The notes: generated by a model not told the origin, from the letters alone. A stretch of DNA of 64,000 bases from Acidimicrobiales bacterium (GCA_025456085.1 JALOLF010000001.1:1-64000), one strand, 5' to 3'. Numbered from the stretch's first letter, positions 17,289-25,841 are shown. Made by a program: numbers and translations.

Positions 17289-17435
17289 GCCCTGACCGCT
17301 TTCCGTCACCTGGTGAGGTTCGTGCCGCATCCCCCGCAGAGGGGGGCGTGCGTCCCTATTCTTGTCGATCCAGCCGAGGTCACGATCGCGGTGGCGTCGA
17401 CCGTCCACGTGACGCCGTGGTAGCGGGCAGCCCGC

Positions 17436-17472
17436 CGGTGTCCCCCAGGGGCGGAGCCCCAGCGGGACACCG
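17436..17472. terminator. large imperfect hairpin downstream of the SARP gene
   Basis: Outer arms CGGTGTCCC (17436-17444) and GGGACACCG (17464-17472) enclose inner arms GGGGC (17448-17452) and GCCCC (17456-17460). The structure lies 64 bp beyond the stop of the minus-strand regulator and upstream of the TPR gene. It is a good candidate for a terminator between them, although no U-run follows. Confidence 0.55.
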
Positions 17473-17535
17473 CTTCGATCGGGGGGCTCGTGACCCGGAT
17501 CGGGCCGTCGGGGCCATGGGAGGGCGACGGGTCGG

Positions 17536-20500
17536 TCATGGATCCAGTCCGTGTTCGGTGCGGGCGGCGGCGGCGTCGATGGCGATGCGGGGTAGGCCGA
17601 GGCGCTGTCCGACGGCTTCGGCTTCGCCGAGCAGGGCCTGGGCGGTGTCGGGTCGGTGGTCGCTGGCGGCGAGGCGGGCCTGGTTGATCATGACCATGGC
17701 TTCCCAGGCGTCGAGGCCACGGGTGTGGCACTGGTGGCGGGCCCGGTCGAGGAAATGGCGGGCCCGGTCGTGGTCGCGGCGGTGGAGGGCGAGCCGGCCG
17801 AGGTAGAGGTCGACAGGCCCGACGCACATGCCGATGTTGGCGACGAACAGCCCGCTGACGGTCTCGAGTCGACGGGCCAGTGGGGCGGTGTCGACGTCGA
17901 CCCCGAGGCGGACCACAGCGTCTGCGAGTGGGGCAACGCCGAGGAGCCACCCGACCCCGGTGATCATCCAACGCTCGGGGTGCGCGGCGAAACGTCGAGT
18001 TGCTCGGCGGTTGTCGTCGTCGGGTCCGGAGAGCGCGTGGAACATGCACGCGCCGGCGAACAGCGTGTCCCGGGTGAGCGCCGGGCCGTTCCGAGCGATC
18101 ATCTCGAACCCGTCGGCCGCCTGAAGGACCTCGTGCTGGAGCCAGAGGGCGTGGTAGGCGGCGAGGTGGAGGCGGCCGGCGTCGACGCCGTCCTTTGCGG
18201 CGGTGGAGCGCTGTTCGATCGGTTCCAGCGTCGCCATCCAGTCGTCGAGGCCGTTACCGTCTCCGGTCAGGTGTGCCCGCAGCGCGGCCAACAGCGCGGC
18301 GCCAATGGTGGGGCCGTTGGCCGGGAGTTGCCGGGCGAGGGTCGCCAAGCGGTCGGCCTTCTCGTTGAGGGCGTCGACGTCGCCGTGGAGGCCGTCGAGG
18401 AAGCCGCCGATGAGCAGGCCGTTGAGGTGGCTGTGGGGCAGGCGGCGGCGCTCGGCGCGCTCGAGCAGGGTGCGGGCCTGTACGTGGTGGGTGGGGTCGG
18501 CGAGGGCGAGCAGCGCGTCGGAGTAGACACGGTCGGCGGTGCGGGGGTCGATCGTCGGGTCGAGGAGTTGGTCGGCTTCGTCGCACAGCCCGGCCAGCTC
18601 GTCGTCCCGGTCGTTCCACAGCAGCAGGGCGGCGAGGTGGGCGAGCAGCCGGGCCCGTTGGCCGGGGTGGTCTGGCCCGACGGCTTGGAGGGCCCGGCGG
18701 ACCATGGCGATGCGCCGCTGGTCGTGGTAGCCCCAGTGGGGGAAGGGGTTGAGGAGCCCGTCGAGGGTGGCGATGCGCACGATGAGGTCGGGGTCGCCGA
18801 GGTCGAACGCGGCCTGTTCGGCGGCTTCGCAGGCGGCGGTGAGCTCGGGCGGTTCGTCGGGGCGGGTGGTCTCGTAGCGGGCGAGGGCCCGTTCCACGAG
18901 CACGGCGGCGCGTAGCGGTGGGGGGACGGTGGGGCGGCGGGCGAGGTCGGCGGCGCGTTCGAGGTGGCGGAGCGCGGCGCCGTAGGCGGCGTTGCGGCGG
19001 GCGTCCTGCCCGGCGCGCAGCAACACGTCCGCGGTCCAGGTGAGGTCGCCGGCGAGCAGCCCGTGGTAGGCGTGGTGGGCGATCTCGTCGAGCGCAGTCG
19101 GGGCGTCGGCGGCGAGCACGGTGGCGGCGGCCCAGTGCAGCTCGGCGCGGCGGGCGGCGCCCAGCCCGTCGAGGAGCACCTGACGGTACCCGTCGTGGGT
19201 GAACTCGACGCCGGCAGGGTCGTCGCCGTGGACGATGGCACCGGCGGTGATGCCGGCGTCGATGGCGTCGAGCACGGTGTGGCGGTCACCGCCGGTGATG
19301 CGGGCGAGCAGCGCAGTGTCGAACGTCAGGCCCAGCACGGCGGCTGCGGCCAGGAGGTCACGGTCGCGGTCGGGGAGGTGCCGCAGCCGGAGCCCCATGA
19401 CTTCGCGCACGCCGCTGGGCAGGTCGATCTCGGTGAGCGCGGTGTCGGCGGTGAGGCGCCCGTCGCGGCGGTGGAGCACCTCGGTGTCTTGCAGGTAGCG
19501 CAGGGTCTGCACCGCGAAGTAGGGGTTGCCGCCGGTGGTGTGGTGCAACGCCCGGGCAGCGGCAGCCAGCGTCTCGTCGAGGTCGTGGCCGGCCTCGAGG
19601 CGCACCAGGTCCGCGGTCTCGGCCGCGGACAGCCCGCCGAGGGACAGGTGCTCGAGGCGTTCCGTGCGACGCAGCTCGGGCAGCAGCACCCGCAGCGGGT
19701 GCCCGGCGGCGAGGTCGCCGCCCCGGTAGGTGCCCACCACCGCCAGCCGCGCCGACGTGGCACTGCGAAGCAGGTGGTGCAACAGGCGCAACGTCGGCGG
19801 CGACGCCCAGTGCAGATCGTCGAGCACCACCAGCACCGGGACGTCGGCGGCGATCGCGTCCAACAACCCCCGCACCGCGTCGAAGGTGCGGTGCTCCTCG
19901 GTCTCGGGCTCCACCACACCGGCCGCGCCCGTGAGCCCGATGCGGTCCGTCAGGCCCGGCGCGACGCGGGCCAGCAGCGGACCCCGGTCGCCGACCTGGC
20001 CGCGCAGCACCCCGACCGGCACGCAGGCGGCGTAGCCGTCCAGCGCCTGGGACCACGGCTGGTAGGCGGCGCCCAGCCCGTCGTCGCAGCGGCCGAACAA
20101 CACCAGGGCCCCCTCGTCCAGCAGGCTGTAGGCGAACCGGGCCGCCAGGCGAGTCTTGCCGATACCTGCCTCGCCGCACAGCAGCACCAGCCGCCGTCGA
20201 CCCTGCAACGTCGCCGACCACGCCTCACCCAGGGCGTCGAGCTCCCGGGCGCGCCCCACGAAGCCGCCTGGCGGGAACAGGTCGATCCACCCCGTCGCCG
20301 AACATGCGCTCAGGTCCTCTGGGCCGTCAGCGTCTGCCGGCGGCGTCGACTGGGGGAGCAGGTCGGGGTCTTGGCGCTTGAGGCGCACCACCAGCTTCTG
20401 CAGCGTTGGCGACGGCTCGGCGTCCAGATGCTCGGCCAACAGGCCGGCCAGCTCGTCGTAGGCCTCGAGGGCGGCTGCTTGTCGACCGCCCCGGTACAGG

Positions 20501-21105
20501 GCCCGCATCCACTGGCCCCACAGGCCCTCCCGGAACTCGTTGCGGTCGATCTCCTGGCGGATGTCCGCCGCCAGCTCACCCCCGGCACCCAACTCCAACA
20601 ACACCTCGAAACGGGCCTCCACGACCTCGTCACGCAACTCCTCGGCCCACCGGATGGCGCTCGCCGCTGCCGGCGAGTCGTCGGCCACGTCCGGCAACGG
20701 ACGGCCACGCCACAGGGACAGGGCCTCGTCGAAGGCCGCCACCGCAGCCGGCGCGTCCCCGACCTCACGAGCCGCCAGGCCCCGACGGGCCGCAGCCTCG
20801 AACCGGGCGACATCGACCTCGGACGGCTCGATGCGCAACCGGTAGCCGGACCCGACCGTCTCGATCGCCTCCCGACCCAGCATCTTGCGCAACCGGTGCA
20901 CCAGCCGCTGCAGGTCGGTGTACGCCCCGCGCCCGGCGGACTCGCCCCACACCACCTCCACCAGCGACTCGATCGACACCACCTCGCCGGCGTGCCACGC
21001 CAGCCACGACACCACCGCCCGGTTCTGCCGCGCCGTCACCCCGACCACCGCGCCGTGCTCGTCGGTCACCGACACCGGCCCCAACACCGCCACCCGCACC
21101 ATCAA
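17536..21105 (-). CDS. SARP/BTAD-family transcriptional regulator with AAA ATPase domain (AfsR-like)
   Basis: A 1189-residue multidomain regulator. Residues 1-95 are a winged-helix DNA-binding domain of OmpR/SARP type (VRVAVLGPVSV, ARQNRAVVSWLAWHAGEVVS, LQRLVHRLRKMLG). Residues 100-250 are the bacterial transcriptional activation domain (ALSLWRGRPLPDV, AALEAYDELAGLLAEHLDAEPSPTLQKL). Residues ~285-560 are an AAA/STAND-type ATPase with GFVGRARELDAL, Walker A GEAGIGKT and Walker B LVVLDDLHWAS. The remaining ~600 residues are helical, TPR-like repeats. No C-terminal LuxR helix-turn-helix is visible, so DNA binding relies on the SARP domain. Such proteins switch on adjacent genes in response to signals sensed by the ATPase/repeat part. 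Two ATGs lie in tandem at 21105 and 21102. Direct 11-bp repeats lie just upstream. Confidence 0.9.
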   Translation of the reverse strand: MMVRVAVLGPVSVTDEHGAVVGVTARQNRAVVSWLAWHAGEVVSIESLVEVVWGESAGRGAYTDLQRLVHRLRKMLGREAIETVGSGYRLRIEPSEVDVARFEAAARRGLAAREVGDAPAAVAAFDEALSLWRGRPLPDVADDSPAAASAIRWAEELRDEVVEARFEVLLELGAGGELAADIRQEIDRNEFREGLWGQWMRALYRGGRQAAALEAYDELAGLLAEHLDAEPSPTLQKLVVRLKRQDPDLLPQSTPPADADGPEDLSACSATGWIDLFPPGGFVGRARELDALGEAWSATLQGRRRLVLLCGEAGIGKTRLAARFAYSLLDEGALVLFGRCDDGLGAAYQPWSQALDGYAACVPVGVLRGQVGDRGPLLARVAPGLTDRIGLTGAAGVVEPETEEHRTFDAVRGLLDAIAADVPVLVVLDDLHWASPPTLRLLHHLLRSATSARLAVVGTYRGGDLAAGHPLRVLLPELRRTERLEHLSLGGLSAAETADLVRLEAGHDLDETLAAAARALHHTTGGNPYFAVQTLRYLQDTEVLHRRDGRLTADTALTEIDLPSGVREVMGLRLRHLPDRDRDLLAAAAVLGLTFDTALLARITGGDRHTVLDAIDAGITAGAIVHGDDPAGVEFTHDGYRQVLLDGLGAARRAELHWAAATVLAADAPTALDEIAHHAYHGLLAGDLTWTADVLLRAGQDARRNAAYGAALRHLERAADLARRPTVPPPLRAAVLVERALARYETTRPDEPPELTAACEAAEQAAFDLGDPDLIVRIATLDGLLNPFPHWGYHDQRRIAMVRRALQAVGPDHPGQRARLLAHLAALLLWNDRDDELAGLCDEADQLLDPTIDPRTADRVYSDALLALADPTHHVQARTLLERAERRRLPHSHLNGLLIGGFLDGLHGDVDALNEKADRLATLARQLPANGPTIGAALLAALRAHLTGDGNGLDDWMATLEPIEQRSTAAKDGVDAGRLHLAAYHALWLQHEVLQAADGFEMIARNGPALTRDTLFAGACMFHALSGPDDDNRRATRRFAAHPERWMITGVGWLLGVAPLADAVVRLGVDVDTAPLARRLETVSGLFVANIGMCVGPVDLYLGRLALHRRDHDRARHFLDRARHQCHTRGLDAWEAMVMINQARLAASDHRPDTAQALLGEAEAVGQRLGLPRIAIDAAAARTEHGLDP

Positions 21106-21158
21106 CCCCTCACCCTAGGCACTCACTGCCACGCACGGACACGCATCTATCCCAGCGC

Positions 21159-21191
21159 GTTCGCATCCCGTTCGCATCCCATTCGCCCACC
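21159..21191. promoter_or_regulatory. three 11-bp direct repeats, probable SARP operator
   Basis: GTTCGCATCCC occurs twice in tandem (21159-21169 and 21170-21180), followed by a degenerate third copy ATTCGCCCACC (21181-21191). This gives heptamers TTCGCAT, TTCGCAT and TTCGCCC at an exact 11-bp period. SARP proteins are known to bind direct heptamer repeats with an 11-bp repeat length. The site lies between the SARP gene and the divergent gene pair. Opposite-strand copies GCGAACCA at 21217 and 21239 are 22 bp apart, the same periodicity. Confidence 0.65.
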
Positions 21192-21286
21192 GTGCACACG
21201 CACCCCTGCCACTCCGGCGAACCAGCAGCGACCCGGCCGCGAACCACCGGGTGCACGGTGGCCCCATCGACCCCATGGAGGCGGCC

Positions 21287-21715
21287 ATGAACCAGCACCA
21301 CGACAACCTCGACCCCTACACCACAGAGACGTGCACCACGCCCGCACCGCCGACGGCGACCCCCATCGCTGCTCTCCGACAGCGCCTGGCCGCCCTCGCG
21401 TCGGTTGCCATCATCGCCGGCGCAACCGGCTGGGCCCTCGCCGGCCCACTCCACACCGACCCCGACACCCCCGCGCCGGCCGCCGACACCCAGACGTTCT
21501 CGACCGACCCCTGCGTCGAAGCCGTCGGCATCGCCCACCAGCGCTTCGTGAACCTGCGCGACGCCCAGTCCGCCGTCGCCTCGCTCGAGGTGTCCCTCGC
21601 CGCCGACGGCGCCCTCGTGACACCCATGCTCCAACGCCACGACGATCTCATCGCCGACGACGCCACCCTCGGCGCCGACTGGGACGCCGCCCGCGACCGA
21701 TGCCTCGCCCAGTGA
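21287..21715 (+). CDS. small membrane-anchored secreted protein, unknown
   Basis: A 142-residue protein from the ATG at 21287, which has a GGAGG motif 5' of it. A polar Thr/Pro-rich N-terminus is followed by one membrane helix (about residues 33-54), then an extracytoplasmic helical domain with two cysteines (DPCVEAVG and DRCLAQ) that may pair. An in-frame ATG at 21251 would add 12 residues. Its end overlaps the SGNH hydrolase start by 16 bp, so the two are coupled and probably controlled by the divergent SARP regulator. Confidence 0.6.
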   Translation: MNQHHDNLDPYTTETCTTPAPPTATPIAALRQRLAALASVAIIAGATGWALAGPLHTDPDTPAPAADTQTFSTDPCVEAVGIAHQRFVNLRDAQSAVASLEVSLAADGALVTPMLQRHDDLIADDATLGADWDAARDRCLAQ

Positions 21716-22464
21716 CCGGCACATCACGGCCGCGCCCTCGCCGAGCTCGCGCGCTGCCCGTAGTCGGCTGGCTGACAGCCCTGTCGACGCTGACCGGCGG
21801 GGCGTACACCATCGCAACCTGGCAGGCCGGCCCGCCAGGCGCAGCCGACGCCATGCCGACGCTCCGAACCACCGGGCTGCCGGCACCGGTGCCCGCGCCA
21901 CGGTTGCGGGTGCAGGTGATCGGCGACTCGCTGGTGTACGGGACCTACAACGAGCTGTTGGATCGGCTGTCGGACCACGACACGACCGTGCGTGCTCTGC
22001 CCGGACGGCCGCTTCGTGACCCGTGGATCCGAGAACAGATCGCCGCCGCGGTGGGCAGCGACATCGTCGTGATCGCCACCGCCTCCAACGACAACCTCGC
22101 CTACGGACCGGCCGGCGACTGGCCCGGCTACCAGGCGCTCCTCGGCCAGGTCACGGCCCAGCTGGACGGGTCGTGCACGGTGTGGGTCGACGTCCGCGAC
22201 CGGGTGGATGAGCGGTACTCGCCGGCAACCGCGGCGACCACCAACCAGGTGCTGCGCGCCACCGTCGAACCAGCCGGCGCGGTGGTGGTCGCCTGGTCCG
22301 ACATCAGCCGCCCACACGACTCCAGCGACTGGTTCGCCACCGACGAGCTCCACTTCGAGGATGACACCGGCCGGCACCAAGCCGGCGCCGCCGCCTACGC
22401 CGCCGCCATCACCGACGGCGTCCACACCTGCGCCCAACGGCGTAGCCCTCTACCCGTGCACTGA
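21700..22464 (+). CDS. SGNH/GDSL-family hydrolase-like secreted protein
   Basis: A 254-residue protein. A basic N-terminus and one hydrophobic segment (about residues 18-36) anchor or export it. Block I is VIGDSLVYG with the nucleophile Ser at about residue 76. Block III is ATASNDN (an Asn-Asp pair in a GxND-like position), and block V is DELHF (Asp-x-x-His). These are the catalytic elements of SGNH esterases and acyltransferases, so a deacylase acting on an envelope glycan or lipid is plausible. The ATG at 21700 overlaps the preceding gene; the enormous in-frame extension upstream lies antisense to the regulator and is not coding. Confidence 0.72.
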   Translation: MPRPVTGTSRPRPRRARALPVVGWLTALSTLTGGAYTIATWQAGPPGAADAMPTLRTTGLPAPVPAPRLRVQVIGDSLVYGTYNELLDRLSDHDTTVRALPGRPLRDPWIREQIAAAVGSDIVVIATASNDNLAYGPAGDWPGYQALLGQVTAQLDGSCTVWVDVRDRVDERYSPATAATTNQVLRATVEPAGAVVVAWSDISRPHDSSDWFATDELHFEDDTGRHQAGAAAYAAAITDGVHTCAQRRSPLPVH

Positions 22465-22540
22465 CACCCCGGCAGAACCGCAACCGGCGAACCACTCGAC
22501 CCCGGCCGGCCAGGAAGGCACCAGCCCGCTTCGGCAAGAC

Positions 22541-22613
22541 CCGAATCTCAAATAGTCGACCCGAGTCTCGAATTCGCGCGCCGGAATCTCGAGAACCCCG
22601 TCCAGTCTCAAAA
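22541..22613. repeat. four phased short direct repeats
   Basis: The core GA(A/G)TCTC(A/G)A or a near version appears four times: CCGAATCTCAAA, CCGAGTCTCGAA, CCGGAATCTCGAG and CCAGTCTCAAAA. The TCTC blocks begin at 22546, 22566, 22587 and 22606, giving spacings of 20, 21 and 19 bp (two helical turns). The region is a convergent intergenic gap between the SGNH gene and the 3' end of dnaB. Its function is unknown; protein binding on one DNA face is a possible reading. Confidence 0.55.
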
Positions 22614-22630
22614 ACGGCCGCGGCTCCCAG

Positions 22631-24649
22631 CTACGCGCCGCGCGCCATGTTGGCGAACTTCGTGTAGTGGTCCAGGAAAGCCAGCCGCACCACGCCGGTG
22701 GGGCCGTTGCGCTGCTTGGCGACGATGATCTCGGCCGTGCCGCGGTCGGGGGACTCGCTGTTGTAGATCTCGTCGCGGTAGATGAACATGACGATGTCGG
22801 CGTCCTGTTCGATCGAGTTGTGCACGACGATGCCCTCGGCCACGAAGTTGTGCGTGCCGGGCACGGTGGCGTCGAACACCGGCTCCTCGCCGAGCTCCTC
22901 GATGCCGACGATCGTGTCCCACGCCACGTCGGCGGTGGCCAGGTCGGCCAGCACGCGATCGGGCACCACCTCGGCGATGCGGGCCAACGTGGCGCGACTC
23001 AGGGGCTCGCCGTACACCTCGTCGACGAAGGCCTGCCCGCCGAACCGCTCGGCCAGCGACCGCTCGTCGAGGCCGTGCTGGGGCAGGACCTTGCGAACGT
23101 AGGTCCACAGCTCCCGGGGCACCCGCTCGTCGAGCGTGGGCCCGTCGACACCGACGCTGGAGGGCCAGCGGCCCGCCACGGGCACCGCGATGCGGTCCCC
23201 GACGTCGAGGTCCTCGAGGGGGAACCAGCCCTCGAGGGCCAGGAAGGGGTGGTTGGCGCTCGCCTTGATGCGCCGGCCCGACGCCGTGCGCAGCTCGTAG
23301 ACGGTCTTGGTCCCACTGTGGAAGACACGGCTGACGAGGCCGGGGACGAGCCGGTAGCGCTCGTCGAGGGTCCACACGGGAACATCGGTGGCACGGGCCC
23401 GGTAGAGCTCCCCCATCGACACCTGCTCGCCGGTGTCGGCCCGGGTGAGCAGCGTGTCGGCGGTGAGGCAGCCGGACTCGCGGAGGTCGGCCAGCATGGG
23501 GCGCTTGTCGGCCCGCATCTCGAGCTGGCGGGACAGCTGCGAGAGCGCGATGACCGGGCACTCGAGCTCGCGGGCCAGGATCTTGAGGCCACGGCTGATC
23601 TCGGAGACCTCCACCTGGCGGGACTCGGCCCCCGCCCGGCCGGTCATCAGCTGGAGGTAGTCGACGACCACCAACCCCAGGTCGCCGACGCGGCTCTTGA
23701 GGCGTCGGGCCTTGGAGCGGATCTCCATGATGGTGAGGTTGGGGTTGTCGTCGATCCAGATGGGTGCGTCGGCCAGGCGGCCGGTGGCGTGGGCGATGCG
23801 GGCCCAGTCGCTCTCGTTCAGGTTGCCGTTGCGGATGCGCTTGGAGTCGACCCGGGCCTCGGAGCACAACATGCGCTGGGTGAGCTCGAGCTGGCCCATC
23901 TCGAGCGAGAACAGCAGCACCGGACGTTGCAGCTCGAGCGCGGCGTGGGTGCCGATGCCCAGCGCGAAGGCGGTCTTGCCGGCGCTGGGCCGGGCACCGA
24001 CCACGATCAGCGCCTGGGGCTGCAGGCCCGAGGTGAGCTCGTCGAGATCGAGATAGCCGGTCGGCACACCGGTGATGGACTGGCCCCGCTCGTAGAGCTG
24101 TTCGAGCCGGTCGAGGTTGGCGTCGAGCAGGTCGTGGATGGGAGCCATGGTGTCGGTGACCCGGCGCTGGGCCACGTCGAACACCAGCGACTCGGCGCGG
24201 TCGACCGCCTTGGTGACGTCCTCCGGGAGCTCGTAGCTCATCTCCGCGATCTCGCCCGCGACGCCGATCAGTCGCCGGAGCAGCGCGTGCTCCTCGATGA
24301 TGCGGGCGTAGCGCTGGGCGGAGGAGGTGGCCGGGGTGCCGGCCTGCAGGGTCACCAGCGTGGCCGGACCGCCGATGGCGTCGAGCAGACCGGCACGGCG
24401 GAGCTCCTCCGCGACCGTGACCGGGTCGGCCGGCTCGCCGGCGGAGCTGAGCGACGTGATGGCGTCGAAGATGTGGCTGTGGGCGGGCTTGTAGAAGTCG
24501 TCGGCCGTCACGACCTCGGACGCGACGGCGATGGCGTCCTTCGACAGGAGCATCGCGCCGAGCAGCGACTCCTCGGCCTGGAGGTTGTGCGGCGGGACGC
24601 GACCCGGGGAGGCGGATCGGGGACGGGGGGCATCTTCGGCGACGCTCAC
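22631..24649 (-). CDS. dnaB: replicative DNA helicase DnaB with in-frame intein
   Basis: The 672-codon precursor comprises an N-extein (residues 1-393), an intein (394-611) and a C-extein (612-672); the spliced product would be about 454 residues, the normal DnaB length. DnaB unwinds DNA at the fork. The N-terminal domain begins PPHNLQAEESLLGAML, Walker A is GARPSAGKT, Walker B is LVVVDYLQLM, and the intein interrupts RESG/SIEQDAD, a known DnaB intein site in the ATPase/RecA fold. The GTG at 24649 has GGAGG upstream and is preferred to the ATG at 24691. The gene is the last of the rpsF-ssb-rpsR-rplI-dnaB cluster. Confidence 0.93.
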   Translation of the reverse strand: MSVAEDAPRPRSASPGRVPPHNLQAEESLLGAMLLSKDAIAVASEVVTADDFYKPAHSHIFDAITSLSSAGEPADPVTVAEELRRAGLLDAIGGPATLVTLQAGTPATSSAQRYARIIEEHALLRRLIGVAGEIAEMSYELPEDVTKAVDRAESLVFDVAQRRVTDTMAPIHDLLDANLDRLEQLYERGQSITGVPTGYLDLDELTSGLQPQALIVVGARPSAGKTAFALGIGTHAALELQRPVLLFSLEMGQLELTQRMLCSEARVDSKRIRNGNLNESDWARIAHATGRLADAPIWIDDNPNLTIMEIRSKARRLKSRVGDLGLVVVDYLQLMTGRAGAESRQVEVSEISRGLKILARELECPVIALSQLSRQLEMRADKRPMLADLRESGCLTADTLLTRADTGEQVSMGELYRARATDVPVWTLDERYRLVPGLVSRVFHSGTKTVYELRTASGRRIKASANHPFLALEGWFPLEDLDVGDRIAVPVAGRWPSSVGVDGPTLDERVPRELWTYVRKVLPQHGLDERSLAERFGGQAFVDEVYGEPLSRATLARIAEVVPDRVLADLATADVAWDTIVGIEELGEEPVFDATVPGTHNFVAEGIVVHNSIEQDADIVMFIYRDEIYNSESPDRGTAEIIVAKQRNGPTGVVRLAFLDHYTKFANMARGA
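22817..23470 (-). other. DnaB mini-intein (218 residues)
   Basis: The protein insert begins with Cys1 (block A CLTADTLL) and ends with VVHN followed by Ser+1. Block B is KASANHPF (the usual TxxH core reads ASANH), block F is VFDATVPGTHNF and block G is EGIVVHN/S. All residues for protein splicing are present, so it is probably active. No LAGLIDADG motif is found: the region between blocks B and F is a ~100-residue mostly helical linker (PRELWTYVRKVLPQ, LSRATLARIAEVV), which looks like a decayed or reduced endonuclease segment. The junction codons were read directly: TGC at 23468-23470 and AAC at 22817-22819 (minus strand). Confidence 0.9.
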
Positions 24650-24993
24650 GGGAGAGCCTCCGCTGACACGACCGGCAGGTGAGCGACACACATGGCCCGA
24701 TCACTCTGACCGACCGACCCTGGGGATTCATAGACGCGTAACCCGGGAAATTCGGGGGATAACCACCCGGGGATGGTGGACCGCTCTGGGGACATGCTGG
24801 GGACAGACCGCGGGGTCCTGTGGATGAGGGTCCTGTGGATGAGGGCGGGCGCGGTGTTCGGCTCCACGTCACGAGCGTACGCGGGGGGTGTGTCAGGCAC
24901 GCGGCAGCATCTGGCGTCCACGCGACGATGCCGGACCCGAAGGCCCGGCATCGTCGGTGTCGGAGCTGGCGGCCGCGAGCACGGCCTCGGCGG
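24650..24993. other. dnaB-rplI intergenic region with tandem DnaA-box-like repeats
   Basis: A 344-bp gap with no convincing gene. The 15-bp unit GGGTCCTGTGGATGA is repeated in tandem at 24813-24827 and 24828-24842. Each copy contains TGTGGATGA, one mismatch from a DnaA box (TGTGGATAA). The region also holds the dnaB ribosome-binding site (GGAGG about 8 bp before 24649). It probably contains a dnaB promoter separate from the ribosomal-protein operon. Confidence 0.5.
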
Positions 24994-25440
24994 TCAGGCG
25001 CCGACGACCTCGACCGTGATCTGGAACTGCACGTCGGCGTGCAGCCTGGCCGTCACCTGATGGGTGCCGACCGTCTTGATGGGCTCGTCGAGGGAGAGGT
25101 CCTTGCGATCGACCACCAGGCCGGTCTGGTCCTCGACGGCCTCGACCACGTCGGCCGGCGTGACCGACCCGAACAGGCGCCCTTCGCCACCGGCCTTGGC
25201 TTCGATGGTGATGACGGCGGGCACCAGACGCCTGGCGATCTCCTCGGCGTGGGCGCGGTCGGTGGCGTCACGCAGATCGCGCGCCCGACGCATGGCCTCG
25301 GCCTGGCGGGCACCGCCGGGTGTCGCCTGCATGGCCAGACCCTTGGGAACGAGGTAGTTGCGGGCGTAGCCGTCGGCGACATCGAGGACGTCGCCCCGCT
25401 TGCCCAGGCCCGACACATCGGCGCGGAGCAGGACCTTCAT
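24994..25440 (-). CDS. rplI: 50S ribosomal protein L9
   Basis: 148 residues, the standard length of bL9, which bridges the L1 region of the large subunit. The N-terminal signature [28 protein letters not shown] is complete, followed by the long connecting helix and the C-terminal domain ([32 protein letters not shown]). The ATG overlaps the stop of rpsR (ATGA), so the two are translationally coupled. Confidence 0.97.
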   Translation of the reverse strand: MKVLLRADVSGLGKRGDVLDVADGYARNYLVPKGLAMQATPGGARQAEAMRRARDLRDATDRAHAEEIARRLVPAVITIEAKAGGEGRLFGSVTPADVVEAVEDQTGLVVDRKDLSLDEPIKTVGTHQVTARLHADVQFQITVEVVGA

Positions 25441-25841
25441 TCCTCACCGACCTCCTCGACCGCGACGTCCGCCTCGACCTCGACGGTCGGGGCCTCGGTT
25501 GGTTCACCGCGGCTCTCCCGATCGCGGCGCGGACCGCGGTCGTCGTCGTCGCGGCGAGGACGACCGCCCCGCTGGGTGGTGATGCGGCTGGTGTAGGGCA
25601 GCAGCGCCATCTCACGAGCGTTCTTGATCGCCTTGGCGATCTCCTTCTGCTGCTGGGAGTCGTTGCCCGTCACCCGACGCGCCCGGATCTTGGCCCGATC
25701 GGACATGAAGCGGCGCAGCAGGTTGACGTCCTTCCAGTCGACGTACTCGACCTGCTCGGTCGTCAGGATGCTGGTCTTCTTCTTGCTGCGGCGGGCGTTG
25801 TCCTTGTTCTTCACCCGCCGGGTCGATGATGCCTTGGCCAT
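25437..25841 (-). CDS. rpsR: 30S ribosomal protein S18 with C-terminal extension
   Basis: 134 residues, against the usual 75-90. The core (residues ~20-88) is normal bS18: [28 protein letters not shown] then [22 protein letters not shown]. It is the cysteine-free form. Residues ~91-134 are an added tail, first Arg/Asp-rich ([15 protein letters not shown]) and then acidic ([15 protein letters not shown]). The start codon overlaps the stop of ssb (TGATG). S18 pairs with S6, encoded two genes upstream. Confidence 0.95.
   Translation of the reverse strand: MAKASSTRRVKNKDNARRSKKKTSILTTEQVEYVDWKDVNLLRRFMSDRAKIRARRVTGNDSQQQKEIAKAIKNAREMALLPYTSRITTQRGGRPRRDDDDRGPRRDRESRGEPTEAPTVEVEADVAVEEVGEE

Noticed and set aside
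18964-21699. Very long plus-strand open frame opposite the SARP regulator
   Set aside because: It is antisense to a clearly homologous regulator, is Gln/Arg/Gly-rich without family motifs, and only its last 254 codons (the SGNH protein) are real.
23039-23170. Possible homing endonuclease inside the intein
   Set aside because: No LAGLIDADG or HNH motif is present; the segment is too short (about 85 residues) for a functional endonuclease.
22667-24682. 671-codon plus-strand frame opposite dnaB
   Set aside because: High-GC shadow frame of dnaB with no recognisable domain; dnaB is certain on the other strand.
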